DNA of 59,009 nucleotides from JBMOPD01 sp049323615 (GTDB taxonomy: Bacteria; Bacillota; Desulfotomaculia; Desulfotomaculales; Desulfocucumaceae): assembly GCA_049323615.1 (NCBI GenBank), contig JBMOPD010000038.1:1-59009 (forward strand), in the 5' to 3' direction. Below are positions 32,693-41,522 of this stretch, in pieces. Numbering within the stretch: position 1 is the stretch's first letter; the number at the start of each line of letters is the position of its first letter. The notes under the pieces are model-generated. The model saw only the letters and a program-made list of their open reading frames with translations. It ran no database searches and was not told where the DNA came from. The position numbers were made by a program, and so were the translations under genes.

Positions 32693-33707
32693 CTGGCATG
32701 GTCCTGTTCATTATCTTGCTGATCTGGCGCACCTCGTCCATGAGCAGCTTGAAATTCTCCGGGGTAAGGGACTGCGGGCCGTCGCACAGCGCCTCCGCCG
32801 GGTTGGGGTGGACCTCAATCAGCAGGCCGTCGGCGCCGGCGGCAATGGCCGCCCTGGCCATGGGCTGGATAAAGCGCCATTTGCCGATGGCGTGGCTGGG
32901 GTCCACGATTACCGGGAGGTGGGTCAGGTATTTCAGGATCGGCACCGCGGTCAGGTCCAGGGTGTTCCTGGTGTATGTTTCAAAGCTCCTGATGCCCCTT
33001 TCGCAGAGTATGACCTGCTGGTTACCCCCGGATATGATGTACTCCGCGGCCATCAGCCATTCCTCAACGGTGGCCGAGGGACCTCTCTTGAGGAGGACCG
33101 GCTTTCCGGTGGAGGCTACTTCTCTCAACAAAAAGAAGTTCTGCATGTTGCGGGCGCCGATCTGCAATATATCAGCGTATTGGGTAACCAGGGGCAGGGT
33201 CCTGGAATCCATCACCTCGGTGATGATGTAGAGGCCGGTGGCTTCCCTGGCTTCAGCCAGCATTTCCAGGCCTTTTTCCTCCAGCCCCTGGAAAGAATAG
33301 GGGGAAGTGCGGGGTTTGTAGGCCCCTCCCCTGAGGAGGGTGGCGCCCGCTTCCTTTACCCGGAAGGCGGCCTCCATCAACTGCTCCTTGCTTTCCACGG
33401 CGCAGGGGCCGGCCATCACATGAATGCTGTCGCCGCCGATTTCTATATCCCCCACCTTGACAACCGTGTTTTCTTGCTTGAAGTTCCGGCTGGCCAGTTT
33501 AAAGGGCGCCAGGATGGGAACCACCTTTTCCACCCCGGGCATGGCCTCAAGGGCCATATCTCCCAGCCTTGTCTTATCGCCTATGGCGCCGATAATGGTT
33601 TTCTCCACGCCCTGGGAGAGGTGGATCTGAAAACCCGACTTTTCCAGCCTGTTGATCACGGATTCTATATCTTTTTTATCGGCGCCGTGATTCATAACCA
33701 CTATCAC
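32682..33707 (-). CDS. aroF: DAHP synthase with N-terminal regulatory domain
   Basis: 341-residue 3-deoxy-7-phosphoheptulonate synthase (type I-beta), first step of aromatic synthesis. Residues 1-~68 form a ferredoxin-like regulatory domain (IVVMNHGADKKDIESVINRL), and the barrel follows with MAGPCAVES, LRGGAYKPRTSPYSFQG and DPSHAIGKW. The start is a GTG with AAGGAGG seven bases upstream. It heads an aroF-tyrA-aroA group and is a close paralogue of the DAHP synthase at 33977-34801, from which it differs mainly by its extra domain. Confidence 0.94.
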   Translation of the reverse strand: MIVVMNHGADKKDIESVINRLEKSGFQIHLSQGVEKTIIGAIGDKTRLGDMALEAMPGVEKVVPILAPFKLASRNFKQENTVVKVGDIEIGGDSIHVMAGPCAVESKEQLMEAAFRVKEAGATLLRGGAYKPRTSPYSFQGLEEKGLEMLAEAREATGLYIITEVMDSRTLPLVTQYADILQIGARNMQNFFLLREVASTGKPVLLKRGPSATVEEWLMAAEYIISGGNQQVILCERGIRSFETYTRNTLDLTAVPILKYLTHLPVIVDPSHAIGKWRFIQPMARAAIAAGADGLLIEVHPNPAEALCDGPQSLTPENFKLLMDEVRQISKIMNRTMPDVQ

Positions 33708-33976
33708 GACCAGACCTCCTTAATGCCAAACCTTGCAGTTATTTTACCCTTATTCCAATTAAACAAATTATGTTCTATTTTTAGAGTAAAACATATGGCA
33801 CCCCTAAGGGGTGCCGTATAATCTGAAAAACACACTTATCCCCCCTGCCGTCCTGCCGTTTTTCCTGCTTGCCAGGCACCGTTGAAACCGTGAAACCATC
33901 CTACAAAGTTTATATTACCACAAATGGCAACCGCCCAACAATACATATTATTGCATACTTTTTAACTTGGTGCCGC
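33708..33976 (-). other. Gap between the two DAHP synthase genes
   Basis: 269 bases, AT-rich. It contains a perfect 8-bp stem GGCACCCC/GGGGTGCC (33797-33815) with a 3-base loop but a poor T tail on the minus strand. It could be a weak terminator of the trp operon. No gene, T-box or riboswitch is recognised. A promoter for aroF1 is expected here but not clear. Confidence 0.5.
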
Positions 33977-34801
33977 TTATGCCGGTGTTTTCTGCATACT
34001 GCAGGCGGTGTGCAGGGCTTGCAGGGCCGGGACAAGCCTCTCCAGTTCGGCGGGATAAAGGGACTGGGCGCCGTCCGAAAGCGCATGGGGAGGGTTTTCA
34101 TGCACTTCCAGCATTATCCCGTCGGCTCCGGCGGCCACCGCGGCCCTGGCCAGCGGCCCCACCAGCGACCGCCTGCCGGTGCCGTGGCTGGGGTCGGCTA
34201 TTACCGGGAAGTGGGAAAGCTCCTTGATGGCCGGTATGGCGCTGATATCCATGGTGTTCCGGGTGTAGCCCTCAAAGGTCCTGATCCCTCTTTCGCAGAA
34301 TATGATCTTGCTGTTTCCCTCGGCGGCGATGTACTCGGCGGCCATAAGCCATTCTTCCAGGGTGGAGGAGAAACCCCTCTTGAGAAGCACGGGCTTGCCG
34401 TACCTGCCGGCCTCTCTCAGGAGAGAAAAATTCTGCATGTTGCGGCTGCCGATCTGGAGTATATCGGCGTACTCCCCCACCTTTTCCATGAACCTGACAT
34501 CGGTGACCTCGGTAACAAAGGGCAGGCCGGTTTCATCCCGGGCGGCCGCCAGGATCCTTAAGCCCTCCTCGCCCAGCCCCTGAAATGAGTAGGGCGATGT
34601 CCTGGGCTTAAAGGCCCCGCCCCGGAGGATGGAAACCCCCGCTTTTTTAAGCAGGGCCGCCAGGTAAATCATCTGGTCCATGCTCTCCACGGCGCAGGGC
34701 CCGGCTATGATGGCCAGGCCGCCGCCGCCGACCCGGCACGAACCGATATCCACCACGGTATCCTCATTTTTATTGGTGCGGCTGGTCAGCATATTGTTCA
34801 C
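33977..34801 (-). CDS. aroF: DAHP synthase without regulatory domain
   Basis: 274-residue second DAHP synthase, consisting almost only of the barrel: IIAGPCAVES near residue 32, LRGGAFKPRTSPYSFQGLG near 58, LLKRGFSSTLEEWL near 143 and DPSHGTGRR near 208. It lacks the N-terminal domain of its paralogue and so may escape direct feedback. The start is a GTG that overlaps the trpA stop (GTGA), making it the last gene of the trp operon and thus subject to the same attenuation. Confidence 0.93.
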   Translation of the reverse strand: MNNMLTSRTNKNEDTVVDIGSCRVGGGGLAIIAGPCAVESMDQMIYLAALLKKAGVSILRGGAFKPRTSPYSFQGLGEEGLRILAAARDETGLPFVTEVTDVRFMEKVGEYADILQIGSRNMQNFSLLREAGRYGKPVLLKRGFSSTLEEWLMAAEYIAAEGNSKIIFCERGIRTFEGYTRNTMDISAIPAIKELSHFPVIADPSHGTGRRSLVGPLARAAVAAGADGIMLEVHENPPHALSDGAQSLYPAELERLVPALQALHTACSMQKTPA

Positions 34802-35622
34802 CGGGCCGCACCCCCCTGGATGAGCGCGTCCTTTATGGCCCTGGTGAGGCCGCCCACCCTTTTTAATACGCCGGGCAGCCCCCCGTTGCCCTCAATGGCC
34901 CTGACAACAGCGCTGCCCACAACTACGGCGTCGAATCCGGCGGCTACCCGGGAGGCCATCTCCGGCCCCGATACGCCGAAACCAACCGCCAGGGGACGGT
35001 CAGTGGTATTCTTCACCCTGCGGACAAAGGATTTCAGGTCGGTATTTATTGCTTCCCTGGAGCCGGTGACACCGGTAACCGAAACGCAGTATATAAACCC
35101 GTCGGCCTTGGCGGCTATTTTTTTCAGCCTTGAGTTGGTGGAAGTGGGCGCGGCCAGGGGGACCAGCGATAGTCCGGCCACTGTAGTTTCAAAGCGCAGT
35201 TCATCGTCCTCCTCCACCGGCAGGTCTGGAACGATCAGGCCGTCTATCCCGGAATCCCGGGCATGGCCGGTAAAATTGCCCAGCCCGGCCCGCAGCACCG
35301 GGTTGTAATAGGTCATCAGCAGAACCGGTATATCTGTGTATTTCCTTAATTTTTCCGTAATGTTAAATATATCCGCCTGTTTTATGCCCCCCGCCAGGGC
35401 CTGGTGAGAAGCCTGCTGGATTACCGGGCCGTCGGCGATGGGATCGGAAAAGGGTATCCCGATCTCGATCAGGTCCGAACCGCTGTCCGCCAGGACCATG
35501 GCAATCTCCAGGGTATGCCGGGCGTCCGGGTAGCCGGCCGTGACGTACGTGATCAGGCCTTTCTCGCCGCTTTCCCGGAGGCGGGCGAATGTATTCTCAA
35601 TTCTGTTCTTCCCGGTGATCAT
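34798..35622 (-). CDS. trpA: Tryptophan synthase alpha subunit
   Basis: 274-residue subunit that cleaves indole-3-glycerol phosphate. The catalytic Glu lies in LIEIGIPFSDPIADGPVIQ (near residue 51), the aspartate in the GLIVPDLPVEE segment near 128, and GFGVSGPE near 210 binds phosphate. It overlaps trpB by four bases (ATGA), as expected for subunits of one complex. Confidence 0.97.
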   Translation of the reverse strand: MITGKNRIENTFARLRESGEKGLITYVTAGYPDARHTLEIAMVLADSGSDLIEIGIPFSDPIADGPVIQQASHQALAGGIKQADIFNITEKLRKYTDIPVLLMTYYNPVLRAGLGNFTGHARDSGIDGLIVPDLPVEEDDELRFETTVAGLSLVPLAAPTSTNSRLKKIAAKADGFIYCVSVTGVTGSREAINTDLKSFVRRVKNTTDRPLAVGFGVSGPEMASRVAAGFDAVVVGSAVVRAIEGNGGLPGVLKRVGGLTRAIKDALIQGGAAR

Positions 35623-36812
35623 AATTTCACCCCCTGTGCGCCGGCCACGGTCTCCAGGTCCTTGTCTCCCCGGCCGGAAAGGTTAACCACAATCAAACTG
35701 TGGCGGCCCATCCCCGGGGCCAGCCTGAGGGCCTCGGCCAGGGCGTGGCAGCTTTCCAGGGCCGGGATAATACCCTCGGTCCGGCACAGTATTTTGAAGG
35801 CCTGCAGGGCCTCCCGGTCCGTCACCGATGTGTACCTTACCCGGCCGGACTCCTTCAGGTAGCTGTGCTCCGGGCCCACACCGGGGTAGTCGAGGCCCGC
35901 CGATACGGAGTGGGCCAGCTGAATCTGTCCCTCGCTGTCCTGCAGCACGTAGCTCAGTGAGCCGTGTAAAACTCCAGGGCTGCCGGCGCTCAAGGTAGCC
36001 GCGTGCTTTCCGGTTTCCAGGCCGTACCCCGCCGCCTCGACCCCCACCAGGGCCGTTTCATCCGCCAGGAAAGGATAGAATATGCCCATGGCGTTGCTCC
36101 CTCCCCCCACGCAGGCGATAATACAGTCGGGCAGCCTGCCCTCGCATTCCATAATCTGTTCCTTTGTCTCCTCGCCGATTACCTTCTGGAAGTCCCTGAC
36201 CATCATCGGGTAGGGGTGCGGCCCGGCCACCGATCCCACCAGGTAGTAGGTGTTTTCCACATTGGTGACCCAGTCCTTCATGGCTTCGTTCATGGCGTCC
36301 TTGAGGGTGCGGCTGCCCGATGAGACCGGGATCACCTCCGCCCCCAGCTGCCTCATTCTAAAAACGTTCAGGGACTGCCGGGCCATGTCTTCCTCGCCCA
36401 TGTAAATAGCGCATTCCATGTCAAAGAGGGCGGCCACGGTGGCGGTGGCCACACCGTGCTGGCCGGCCCCGGTCTCGGCGATTACCCTTTTTTTATTCAT
36501 GGTGGAGGCCAGCAGTATCTGGCCGATGGTGTTGTTGATTTTGTGCGCCCCGGTATGGTTCAGGTCCTCCCTTTTCAGGTAAATCCCGGCCCCGCCGCAG
36601 TACTCGGTGAGCCGCCCGGCGAAATAGAGCAGCGACGGCCTGCCCACGTACTCTTTCAGCAGGCCCTGGTACCGCTTTTTAAAGGAGGGGTCCTTTTTGG
36701 CCTTATTATAGGCGGACTCCAGTTCCTCCAGGGCCGGCATGAGGGTTTCGGGGACGAACCTGCCGCCGAAACCGCCGAAGTATCCTCTGTCATCCGGTAA
36801 GTTGTTAATCAA
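35619..36812 (-). CDS. trpB: Tryptophan synthase beta subunit
   Basis: 397-residue PLP enzyme joining indole and serine. N-terminus GYFGGFGGRFVPETLMPALEEL is typical of TrpB1. The PLP lysine is in LNHTGAHKINN near residue 87, and ETGAGQHGVATA and VGGGSNAMGIF follow. It overlaps trpF by four bases and trpA by four. Confidence 0.98.
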   Translation of the reverse strand: MINNLPDDRGYFGGFGGRFVPETLMPALEELESAYNKAKKDPSFKKRYQGLLKEYVGRPSLLYFAGRLTEYCGGAGIYLKREDLNHTGAHKINNTIGQILLASTMNKKRVIAETGAGQHGVATATVAALFDMECAIYMGEEDMARQSLNVFRMRQLGAEVIPVSSGSRTLKDAMNEAMKDWVTNVENTYYLVGSVAGPHPYPMMVRDFQKVIGEETKEQIMECEGRLPDCIIACVGGGSNAMGIFYPFLADETALVGVEAAGYGLETGKHAATLSAGSPGVLHGSLSYVLQDSEGQIQLAHSVSAGLDYPGVGPEHSYLKESGRVRYTSVTDREALQAFKILCRTEGIIPALESCHALAEALRLAPGMGRHSLIVVNLSGRGDKDLETVAGAQGVKL

Positions 36813-37420
36813 CCTTTAACCCTCCTGATAAAATCGGTTATCTTTTTAATGTCCTTGCGGCCGCCGGACTCCACCCCGCTGCTGACGTCAACGGCATACG
36901 GGCGGAATGCTTTTACCGCCTCCTGCACATTTTCCGGCGTCAGGCCGCCGGCAACAATCAGGGGGCCCACCCGAAGACCGGAGGCAAGCCGCCAGTCAAA
37001 GGTTCTGCCGGTTCCTCCCCGGGAACCGGGAACCTGAGTGTCCAGCAGGTAGGCGTCCACCCTGTACCGCCCCATCAGCCCGGGGTCGGGCTTCCCGGAC
37101 ACCGCAAAGGACTTGATCACCTGATAAGGAATCCGGCGGCAAAATTCCGGGGGCTCGTCACCGTGCAGCTGGATGGTGTCCAGCCCGGCATACCCCGCCG
37201 TGTCAATCACTTCCTCCAGGGTGGGGTCAACAAAGACCCCCACCCTGGAAACGAAGGGGGGTAATTTTTTAATAATTTCCCTGGCGTCATCCGGGCTGAT
37301 TCTTCTCCGGCTGGGGGCGAACACGAACCCCAGGGCGTCGGCCCCGGCGTCCACCGCCGCTTTGGCCGCCTTCAGATCACAAATTCCGCATATCTTTACT
37401 TTTACGTAGTTGTTTGCCAT
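36809..37420 (-). CDS. trpF: Phosphoribosylanthranilate isomerase
   Basis: Barrel enzyme of about 203 residues. The N-terminus VKVKICGICD carries the catalytic cysteine, DALGFVFAPSRR the substrate loop, IQLHGDEPPEF the middle strand and LIVAGGLTPENV the phosphate site. The ATG at 37420 gives the usual N-terminus; a GTG at 37444 would overlap the trpC stop (GTGA) and add eight residues, and cannot be excluded. Confidence 0.93.
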   Translation of the reverse strand: MANNYVKVKICGICDLKAAKAAVDAGADALGFVFAPSRRRISPDDAREIIKKLPPFVSRVGVFVDPTLEEVIDTAGYAGLDTIQLHGDEPPEFCRRIPYQVIKSFAVSGKPDPGLMGRYRVDAYLLDTQVPGSRGGTGRTFDWRLASGLRVGPLIVAGGLTPENVQEAVKAFRPYAVDVSSGVESGGRKDIKKITDFIRRVKG

Positions 37421-37440
37421 ATATGAGCACATCCTGTAAA

Positions 37441-38223
37441 TCACAGCCCGTAATATCTTAACTCTCTTACTTTTGCCGCCATATCACCGGCTGCCATCAA
37501 CGCCTCCCCCACCAGGGCCCCGTTGACCCCCGCCTCATTGAGGGCCTTCATGTCGGCCGCCGATTTTATCCCGCTTTCACTGACCACCACCACCGAGGGG
37601 TCGGTGATCAGGGGGCGGAGGCGGAATGTGACGTATAAGTCGGTAATGAATGTTTTCAGGTCCCGGTTGTTTATTCCGATTATGCCGGCCCCGGCGGCCA
37701 GGGCCGCCTCCAGTTCTGATTCGCCGTGAACCTCCACCAGGGCTTCCATTCCCGCGTCTGCGGCGGCCTTCATCATGCCGGGCAGTTCCCCGCCCAGGGC
37801 GGCGCAGATCAGCAGCACCGCGTCGGCCCCCAATAGCCTGGCCTCCAGCACCTGCACCGGGTCGATAATGAAGTCCTTCCTGAGCACGGGCAGATCCGTG
37901 GCTTCCCTGACGCCGGCCACATATTCAGGCTTGCCGCCGAAAAATTTGCCGTCGGTCAGCACCGAGATGGCGTCGGCGCCGTTTTCGGTGTATACTCCAG
38001 CCACCCGGGCCGGCAGGAAGTTTTCCCGGATTACCCCCCGGGAGGGCGAGGCCCCTTTAATTTCGGCCAGCAGCGCCACCCGGCCCGGCCGGTTCAGCGC
38101 CCGGGCCAGGGAACGGGCCGGAGGCAGCCGGTCCACCGCCCGGAGCATTGATTTTATGCCGGCTGCTGCCTTCAGCCGGTCCACTTCGGCGCGCTTGTGT
38201 TCCAGAATTTTGTCCAGGATCAC
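37441..38223 (-). CDS. trpC: Indole-3-glycerol phosphate synthase
   Basis: 260-residue barrel enzyme. Key segments: LLAEIKGASPSRGVIRE (catalytic lysine, near residue 53), ISVLTDGKFFGG near 85, LPVLRKDFIIDPVQV near 106 and IGINNRDLKTF near 178. Monofunctional, separate from trpF. It overlaps trpD by four bases. Confidence 0.97.
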   Translation of the reverse strand: MILDKILEHKRAEVDRLKAAAGIKSMLRAVDRLPPARSLARALNRPGRVALLAEIKGASPSRGVIRENFLPARVAGVYTENGADAISVLTDGKFFGGKPEYVAGVREATDLPVLRKDFIIDPVQVLEARLLGADAVLLICAALGGELPGMMKAAADAGMEALVEVHGESELEAALAAGAGIIGINNRDLKTFITDLYVTFRLRPLITDPSVVVVSESGIKSAADMKALNEAGVNGALVGEALMAAGDMAAKVRELRYYGL

Positions 38224-39272
38224 GATATGGCCGCCTTCTTTACCGGCCTGGTCCGGGTAAAGGCGACCAGGTCGTTTAATTTGTTCAAAGCCCGGCCGGA
38301 ATCAATACTGTCACCGGCCACTTCCAGGCCCCGGGCGAAATCTTCGGCCGCTCCGGCCGCCACCAGGGCCAGGGCCGCGTTTAATATCACCGCGTCGCGC
38401 CTGGGGCCGGTTTCACCGGCGAGTATGTTGTTGATTATGGCCGCGTTTTCGGCCGGCGTGCCCCCCTTTAGGCTTTCCAGCGGGGACCGCCTGATGCCGA
38501 AGGCGGCCGGGTCTATCTGGTAGCTGTTAATCTTTCCGTTGAACACCTCGCAGACGGAGGCCGGGCCATAGGGGGTGATCTCGTCGGTTCCGCCGGCCCC
38601 GTGCAGCACGAAGGACCTTTTGGTCCCCAGCCTGGCCAGCACCCCGGCCAGCTTGGGAACCAGTTCCCTGCTGAATACGCCGAGCACCTGGGCGTTGGCC
38701 CCCACCGGGTTGGTCAGCGGCCCCAGCACGTTGAACACGGTTCTGACGCCTATTTCCCTGCGCGGCCCGGCGGCGTGTTTCATGGCCACGTGCAGGGCCG
38801 GGGCAAACAGAAAGGCGATGCCCAGGTTCTCCAGGCACTCTTCGGCCTCCCGGGGCGAAAGGTTGATGTTTACACCCAGGGCCTCCAGCACGTCGGCGGA
38901 ACCGCAGCGGCTGGAAACGGACCGGTTGCCGTGCTTAGCCACCGGCACCCCGCAGCCGGCCACCACCAGCGCCGCCGCGGTGGATATGTTAAATGTGTTC
39001 ACCCCGTCGCCGCCGGTGCCGCAGGTGTCCACCACCGTGCGGTGCCCGGTGTGTACGGGAAGAGCCTTGCTTCTCATCACCCGGGCAAAGCCGGTGATTT
39101 CCTCGACGGTTTCCCCCTTCAGCCGCATGGCAATCAGCAGGGCGGCAATCTGCGCCGGGCTCGCTTCCCCGTCCATGATCAGTTCCATTACGGAGCCGGC
39201 TTCCTCCTGGTCCAGATTTCCTCCGGACACCACCTTCTTTATGGCTTCCCTGATTATTTCCGCTCTTTCCAT
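38220..39272 (-). CDS. trpD: Anthranilate phosphoribosyltransferase
   Basis: 350-residue enzyme transferring phosphoribose to anthranilate. The PRPP site is TCGTGGDGVNTFNIST near residue 85, KHGNRSVSSRCGSADVLEALG follows, and HGAGGTDEITPYGP near 235 is typical. It abuts trpG with no gap, in the standard trpE-G-D order. Confidence 0.97.
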   Translation of the reverse strand: MERAEIIREAIKKVVSGGNLDQEEAGSVMELIMDGEASPAQIAALLIAMRLKGETVEEITGFARVMRSKALPVHTGHRTVVDTCGTGGDGVNTFNISTAAALVVAGCGVPVAKHGNRSVSSRCGSADVLEALGVNINLSPREAEECLENLGIAFLFAPALHVAMKHAAGPRREIGVRTVFNVLGPLTNPVGANAQVLGVFSRELVPKLAGVLARLGTKRSFVLHGAGGTDEITPYGPASVCEVFNGKINSYQIDPAAFGIRRSPLESLKGGTPAENAAIINNILAGETGPRRDAVILNAALALVAAGAAEDFARGLEVAGDSIDSGRALNKLNDLVAFTRTRPVKKAAIS

Positions 39273-39869
39273 TTACACTACCTCCCGGAGGCCGTCAATT
39301 AACCGGTTGTTGATCAGGAAATTCTGTAAAATTTGGTGTCCGTACTCGGTGAGAATTGATTCCGGGTGGAACTGGACACCCTCAACGTTGTAATTTTTAT
39401 GCCTCAACCCCATTATCTCGCCGTCATCGGTCCATGCGCTGATCTCCAGGCACCGGGGCAGTGTTTCCCGGTCCACCACCAGCGAGTGGTACCTGATGGC
39501 CGAAAAGGGGGAAGGTATGCCCCTGAAAACTCCTTTCCCGTCGTGGCGGATCATGGAGGTTTTGCCGTGCATGACGGTTTTTGCCCTGATTATCGCCCCC
39601 CCGTACACGCTGCCGATGGCCTGGTGTCCCAGGCATACGCCCAGAATCGGTATGCGGCCGGCGTACCTGCCGATGACCTCCCTGGTCACCCCCGCCCCGT
39701 CGGGCCCTCCCGGCCCCGGCGAAATGACCAGCCCCGAGGGTGATATTTTTTCTATGTCCTCCGCCTGCAGGGCGTCGTTCCTGACCACCGAGACGGCGGC
39801 CCGCAGTTCCGAAAAATACTGGGCCAGGTTGTAAGTGAAGGAGTCGTAGTTATCAATAATTAACAACAA
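39273..39869 (-). CDS. trpG: Anthranilate/aminodeoxychorismate synthase glutamine amidotransferase
   Basis: About 198 residues; provides ammonia to TrpE (and perhaps PabB). LLIIDNYDSFTYNLAQYF starts the class I amidotransferase fold, LGVCLGHQAIG contains the catalytic Cys, and VQFHPESILTEYG the His and Glu. Start: an ATG at 39878 directly abuts AGGAGG and leaves no spacing, so the TTG at 39869, nine bases after GGAGG, is preferred; the ATG is the alternative. The gene overlaps the 3' end of trpE. Confidence 0.93.
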   Translation of the reverse strand: MLLIIDNYDSFTYNLAQYFSELRAAVSVVRNDALQAEDIEKISPSGLVISPGPGGPDGAGVTREVIGRYAGRIPILGVCLGHQAIGSVYGGAIIRAKTVMHGKTSMIRHDGKGVFRGIPSPFSAIRYHSLVVDRETLPRCLEISAWTDDGEIMGLRHKNYNVEGVQFHPESILTEYGHQILQNFLINNRLIDGLREVV

Positions 39870-41334
39870 TCCAGTCATCCTCCTCGGTTAAGGCCTTCAG
39901 CAGGGCCCGGGCCTTGTTTTCGGTTTCCGTGAATTCCCCGGCCGGGTCAGAGTCGGCCACTATTCCCGCCCCCACCTGCACCGACGCCTTGCCCCCGTGA
40001 AAGACTATGGTGCGTATGGCAATGGCGGTATCGATATTGCCGTTAAACCCCAGGTATCCCACCGCCCCGGCGTAGGGCCCCCGCCGGGAAGGCTCCAGCT
40101 CTTCGATAATTTCCATGGCCCTTACCTTTGGCGCCCCGGATACGGTTCCGGCGGGGAAGCACGCCTTCAGCGCGTCCATGCCGTCAAGGCCCTCCGCCAG
40201 TTCCCCCTTTGCCGTTGAGACCAGGTGCATAACGTGGGAGTACATCTCCACTTCCATGAACTGGGGAACCTTTACCGTGCCCGGCCTGCTGACCCGGCCC
40301 AGGTCGTTTCTGCCCAGGTCCACCAGCATGACGTGCTCGGCCCTTTCCTTGGCGTCGGACAGCAAGTCCGAAGCATAGACCGCGTCTTCCCGGGAATTGG
40401 ATCCCCTGGGCCTGGTTCCGGCTATGGGCCTCGTTTCAATACACCCGCCCTCGGCCCTGACCAGCATTTCCGGGGATGATCCGGCCATCACCACGCTACC
40501 CATGTCAAGGTAGTAAAGGTAGGGGGAAGGGTTGTTCCTCCTCAGCCTCCGGTAGACCTTAAAGGGGTCTCCCCGGAAACCGAGGTCGATTCTCCTGGAA
40601 AGCACCACCTGCAGTATTTCTCCGGCCCGGATGTATTCCTTGGCCGTCTCCACTTTTTCCATGTACTCCTCTTTTGACATATTGGCCTTTACTATCCCGG
40701 ACCCGTTGCCTGCGGCCGGCCACAGGCCGGAAGGGGGATCCCCCCTGGTGATTTGGGCCAGCAGGTCTTCAATCAGCTTCACCGCCCTCCGGTATTCCGC
40801 CCTGCCGTCACCGGCCGGCAGCGTGTTGACCACCACCCTCAGGGTGTGCTTGACATGATCGATGATGATGATTACGCCGGGTACCATCAGCATGCAGTCC
40901 GGCACTCCGGTTTCCTCGCGGTTAAAGTCGGGCAGTTTTTCCAGGTGCCTGACCATGTCGTAACCCAGGTAGCCCACCGCCCCCCCGTAAAACCTGGGCA
41001 TGCCTTCCATGTCCGGGGGCCTGAATTCTTTCAGGATATTTCCCAGCGCCAGGAAAGGGTCCCCGGCCTTCCTTTCCTTTTTGCCGCCCCTTTGTACAGT
41101 GGTGACTCCCCTGTGGCTGGTGAAGAAAACCAGGGGCTCCGCTCCGATAAAGGAGTACCTGCCCAGCCTCTCCCCTCCCTCAACACTCTCCAGCAAAAAT
41201 GAGGGCTTGCGGGCCGCCACCTTGGTGTACACCGTAATGGGGGTTTCGGTGTCGGAAGGCCATTCGATGCTCACCGGGACTGACTTGTAGTGCTTGCATA
41301 GGTTCAGGTAATCCTTCTCATCAGGGTGGTACAT
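39853..41334 (-). CDS. trpE: Anthranilate synthase component I
   Basis: 493-residue chorismate-utilising enzyme. The N-terminal half includes the feedback segment LLESVEGGERLGRYSFIG (Trp site), and the C-terminal half has IETRPIAGTRPRGSN, HVMLVDLGRNDLGRV and FPAGTVSGAPKVRAME. The ATG at 41334 is preceded by GGGGGG; a GTG at 41367 would lie inside the terminator hairpin of the leader and is rejected. It is the first gene of trpEGDCFBA-aroF, controlled by the upstream triplet-repeat leader. Confidence 0.96.
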   Translation of the reverse strand: MYHPDEKDYLNLCKHYKSVPVSIEWPSDTETPITVYTKVAARKPSFLLESVEGGERLGRYSFIGAEPLVFFTSHRGVTTVQRGGKKERKAGDPFLALGNILKEFRPPDMEGMPRFYGGAVGYLGYDMVRHLEKLPDFNREETGVPDCMLMVPGVIIIIDHVKHTLRVVVNTLPAGDGRAEYRRAVKLIEDLLAQITRGDPPSGLWPAAGNGSGIVKANMSKEEYMEKVETAKEYIRAGEILQVVLSRRIDLGFRGDPFKVYRRLRRNNPSPYLYYLDMGSVVMAGSSPEMLVRAEGGCIETRPIAGTRPRGSNSREDAVYASDLLSDAKERAEHVMLVDLGRNDLGRVSRPGTVKVPQFMEVEMYSHVMHLVSTAKGELAEGLDGMDALKACFPAGTVSGAPKVRAMEIIEELEPSRRGPYAGAVGYLGFNGNIDTAIAIRTIVFHGGKASVQVGAGIVADSDPAGEFTETENKARALLKALTEEDDWIVVNY

Positions 41335-41350
41335 TTCGATTTTCCCCCCA

Positions 41351-41387
41351 AAACAAACAACCGGCACTCAAATGAGTACCGGTTGTT
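41351..41387 (-). terminator. trp leader terminator (attenuator)
   Basis: Minus-strand AACAACCGG-T-ACTC-ATTT-GAGT-G-CCGGTTGTT, followed by TGTTTTGG. It lies between the triplet repeats and trpE. Its 5' arm (AACAACC) can instead pair with GGTT sequences in the last triplets (41403-41410), giving an alternative antiterminator. Confidence 0.85.
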
Positions 41388-41399
41388 AAATTTCAAAAT

Positions 41400-41467
41400 C
41401 TAACCTAACCTGACCTCATCTCAGCTTGGCTCAACTCAACTATGTGTTTCTCAACTCGACTCTGCTA
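41400..41467 (-). promoter_or_regulatory. TRAP-type (G/U)AG triplet array in the trp leader
   Basis: In the leader RNA a triplet lies every five bases from 41467 down to 41400: 14 positions, 11 of them GAG or UAG, two others AAG and CAG, and one AAC. Eleven (G/U)AG with two-base spacers is the binding site of the 11-subunit TRAP protein (MtrB) known from B. subtilis. The array begins at the predicted transcription start and ends 13 bases before the terminator. Confidence 0.85.
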
Positions 41468-41475
41468 AAACATAA

Positions 41476-41503
41476 GTTATCACAACAGGGGCCGGGATGT
41501 CAA
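41476..41503 (-). promoter_or_regulatory. trp operon promoter
   Basis: Minus-strand TTGACA (41498-41503), 16 bases, GATAAC (41476-41481). Transcription should begin near 41469, right at the first triplet. Confidence 0.65.
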
Positions 41504-41522
41504 TTGAAAATTGGTAAAAAAA

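Noticed and set aside
41400..41467. Repeat array first read as degenerate pentamer repeats (or CRISPR-like)
   Set aside because: The five-base period with (G/U)AG at fixed places before trpE is better explained as a TRAP binding site.
41388..41520. T-box leader before trpE
   Set aside because: The T-box core (GGGTGGNACCGCG-like) and specifier structure are absent; only the terminator hairpin fits.
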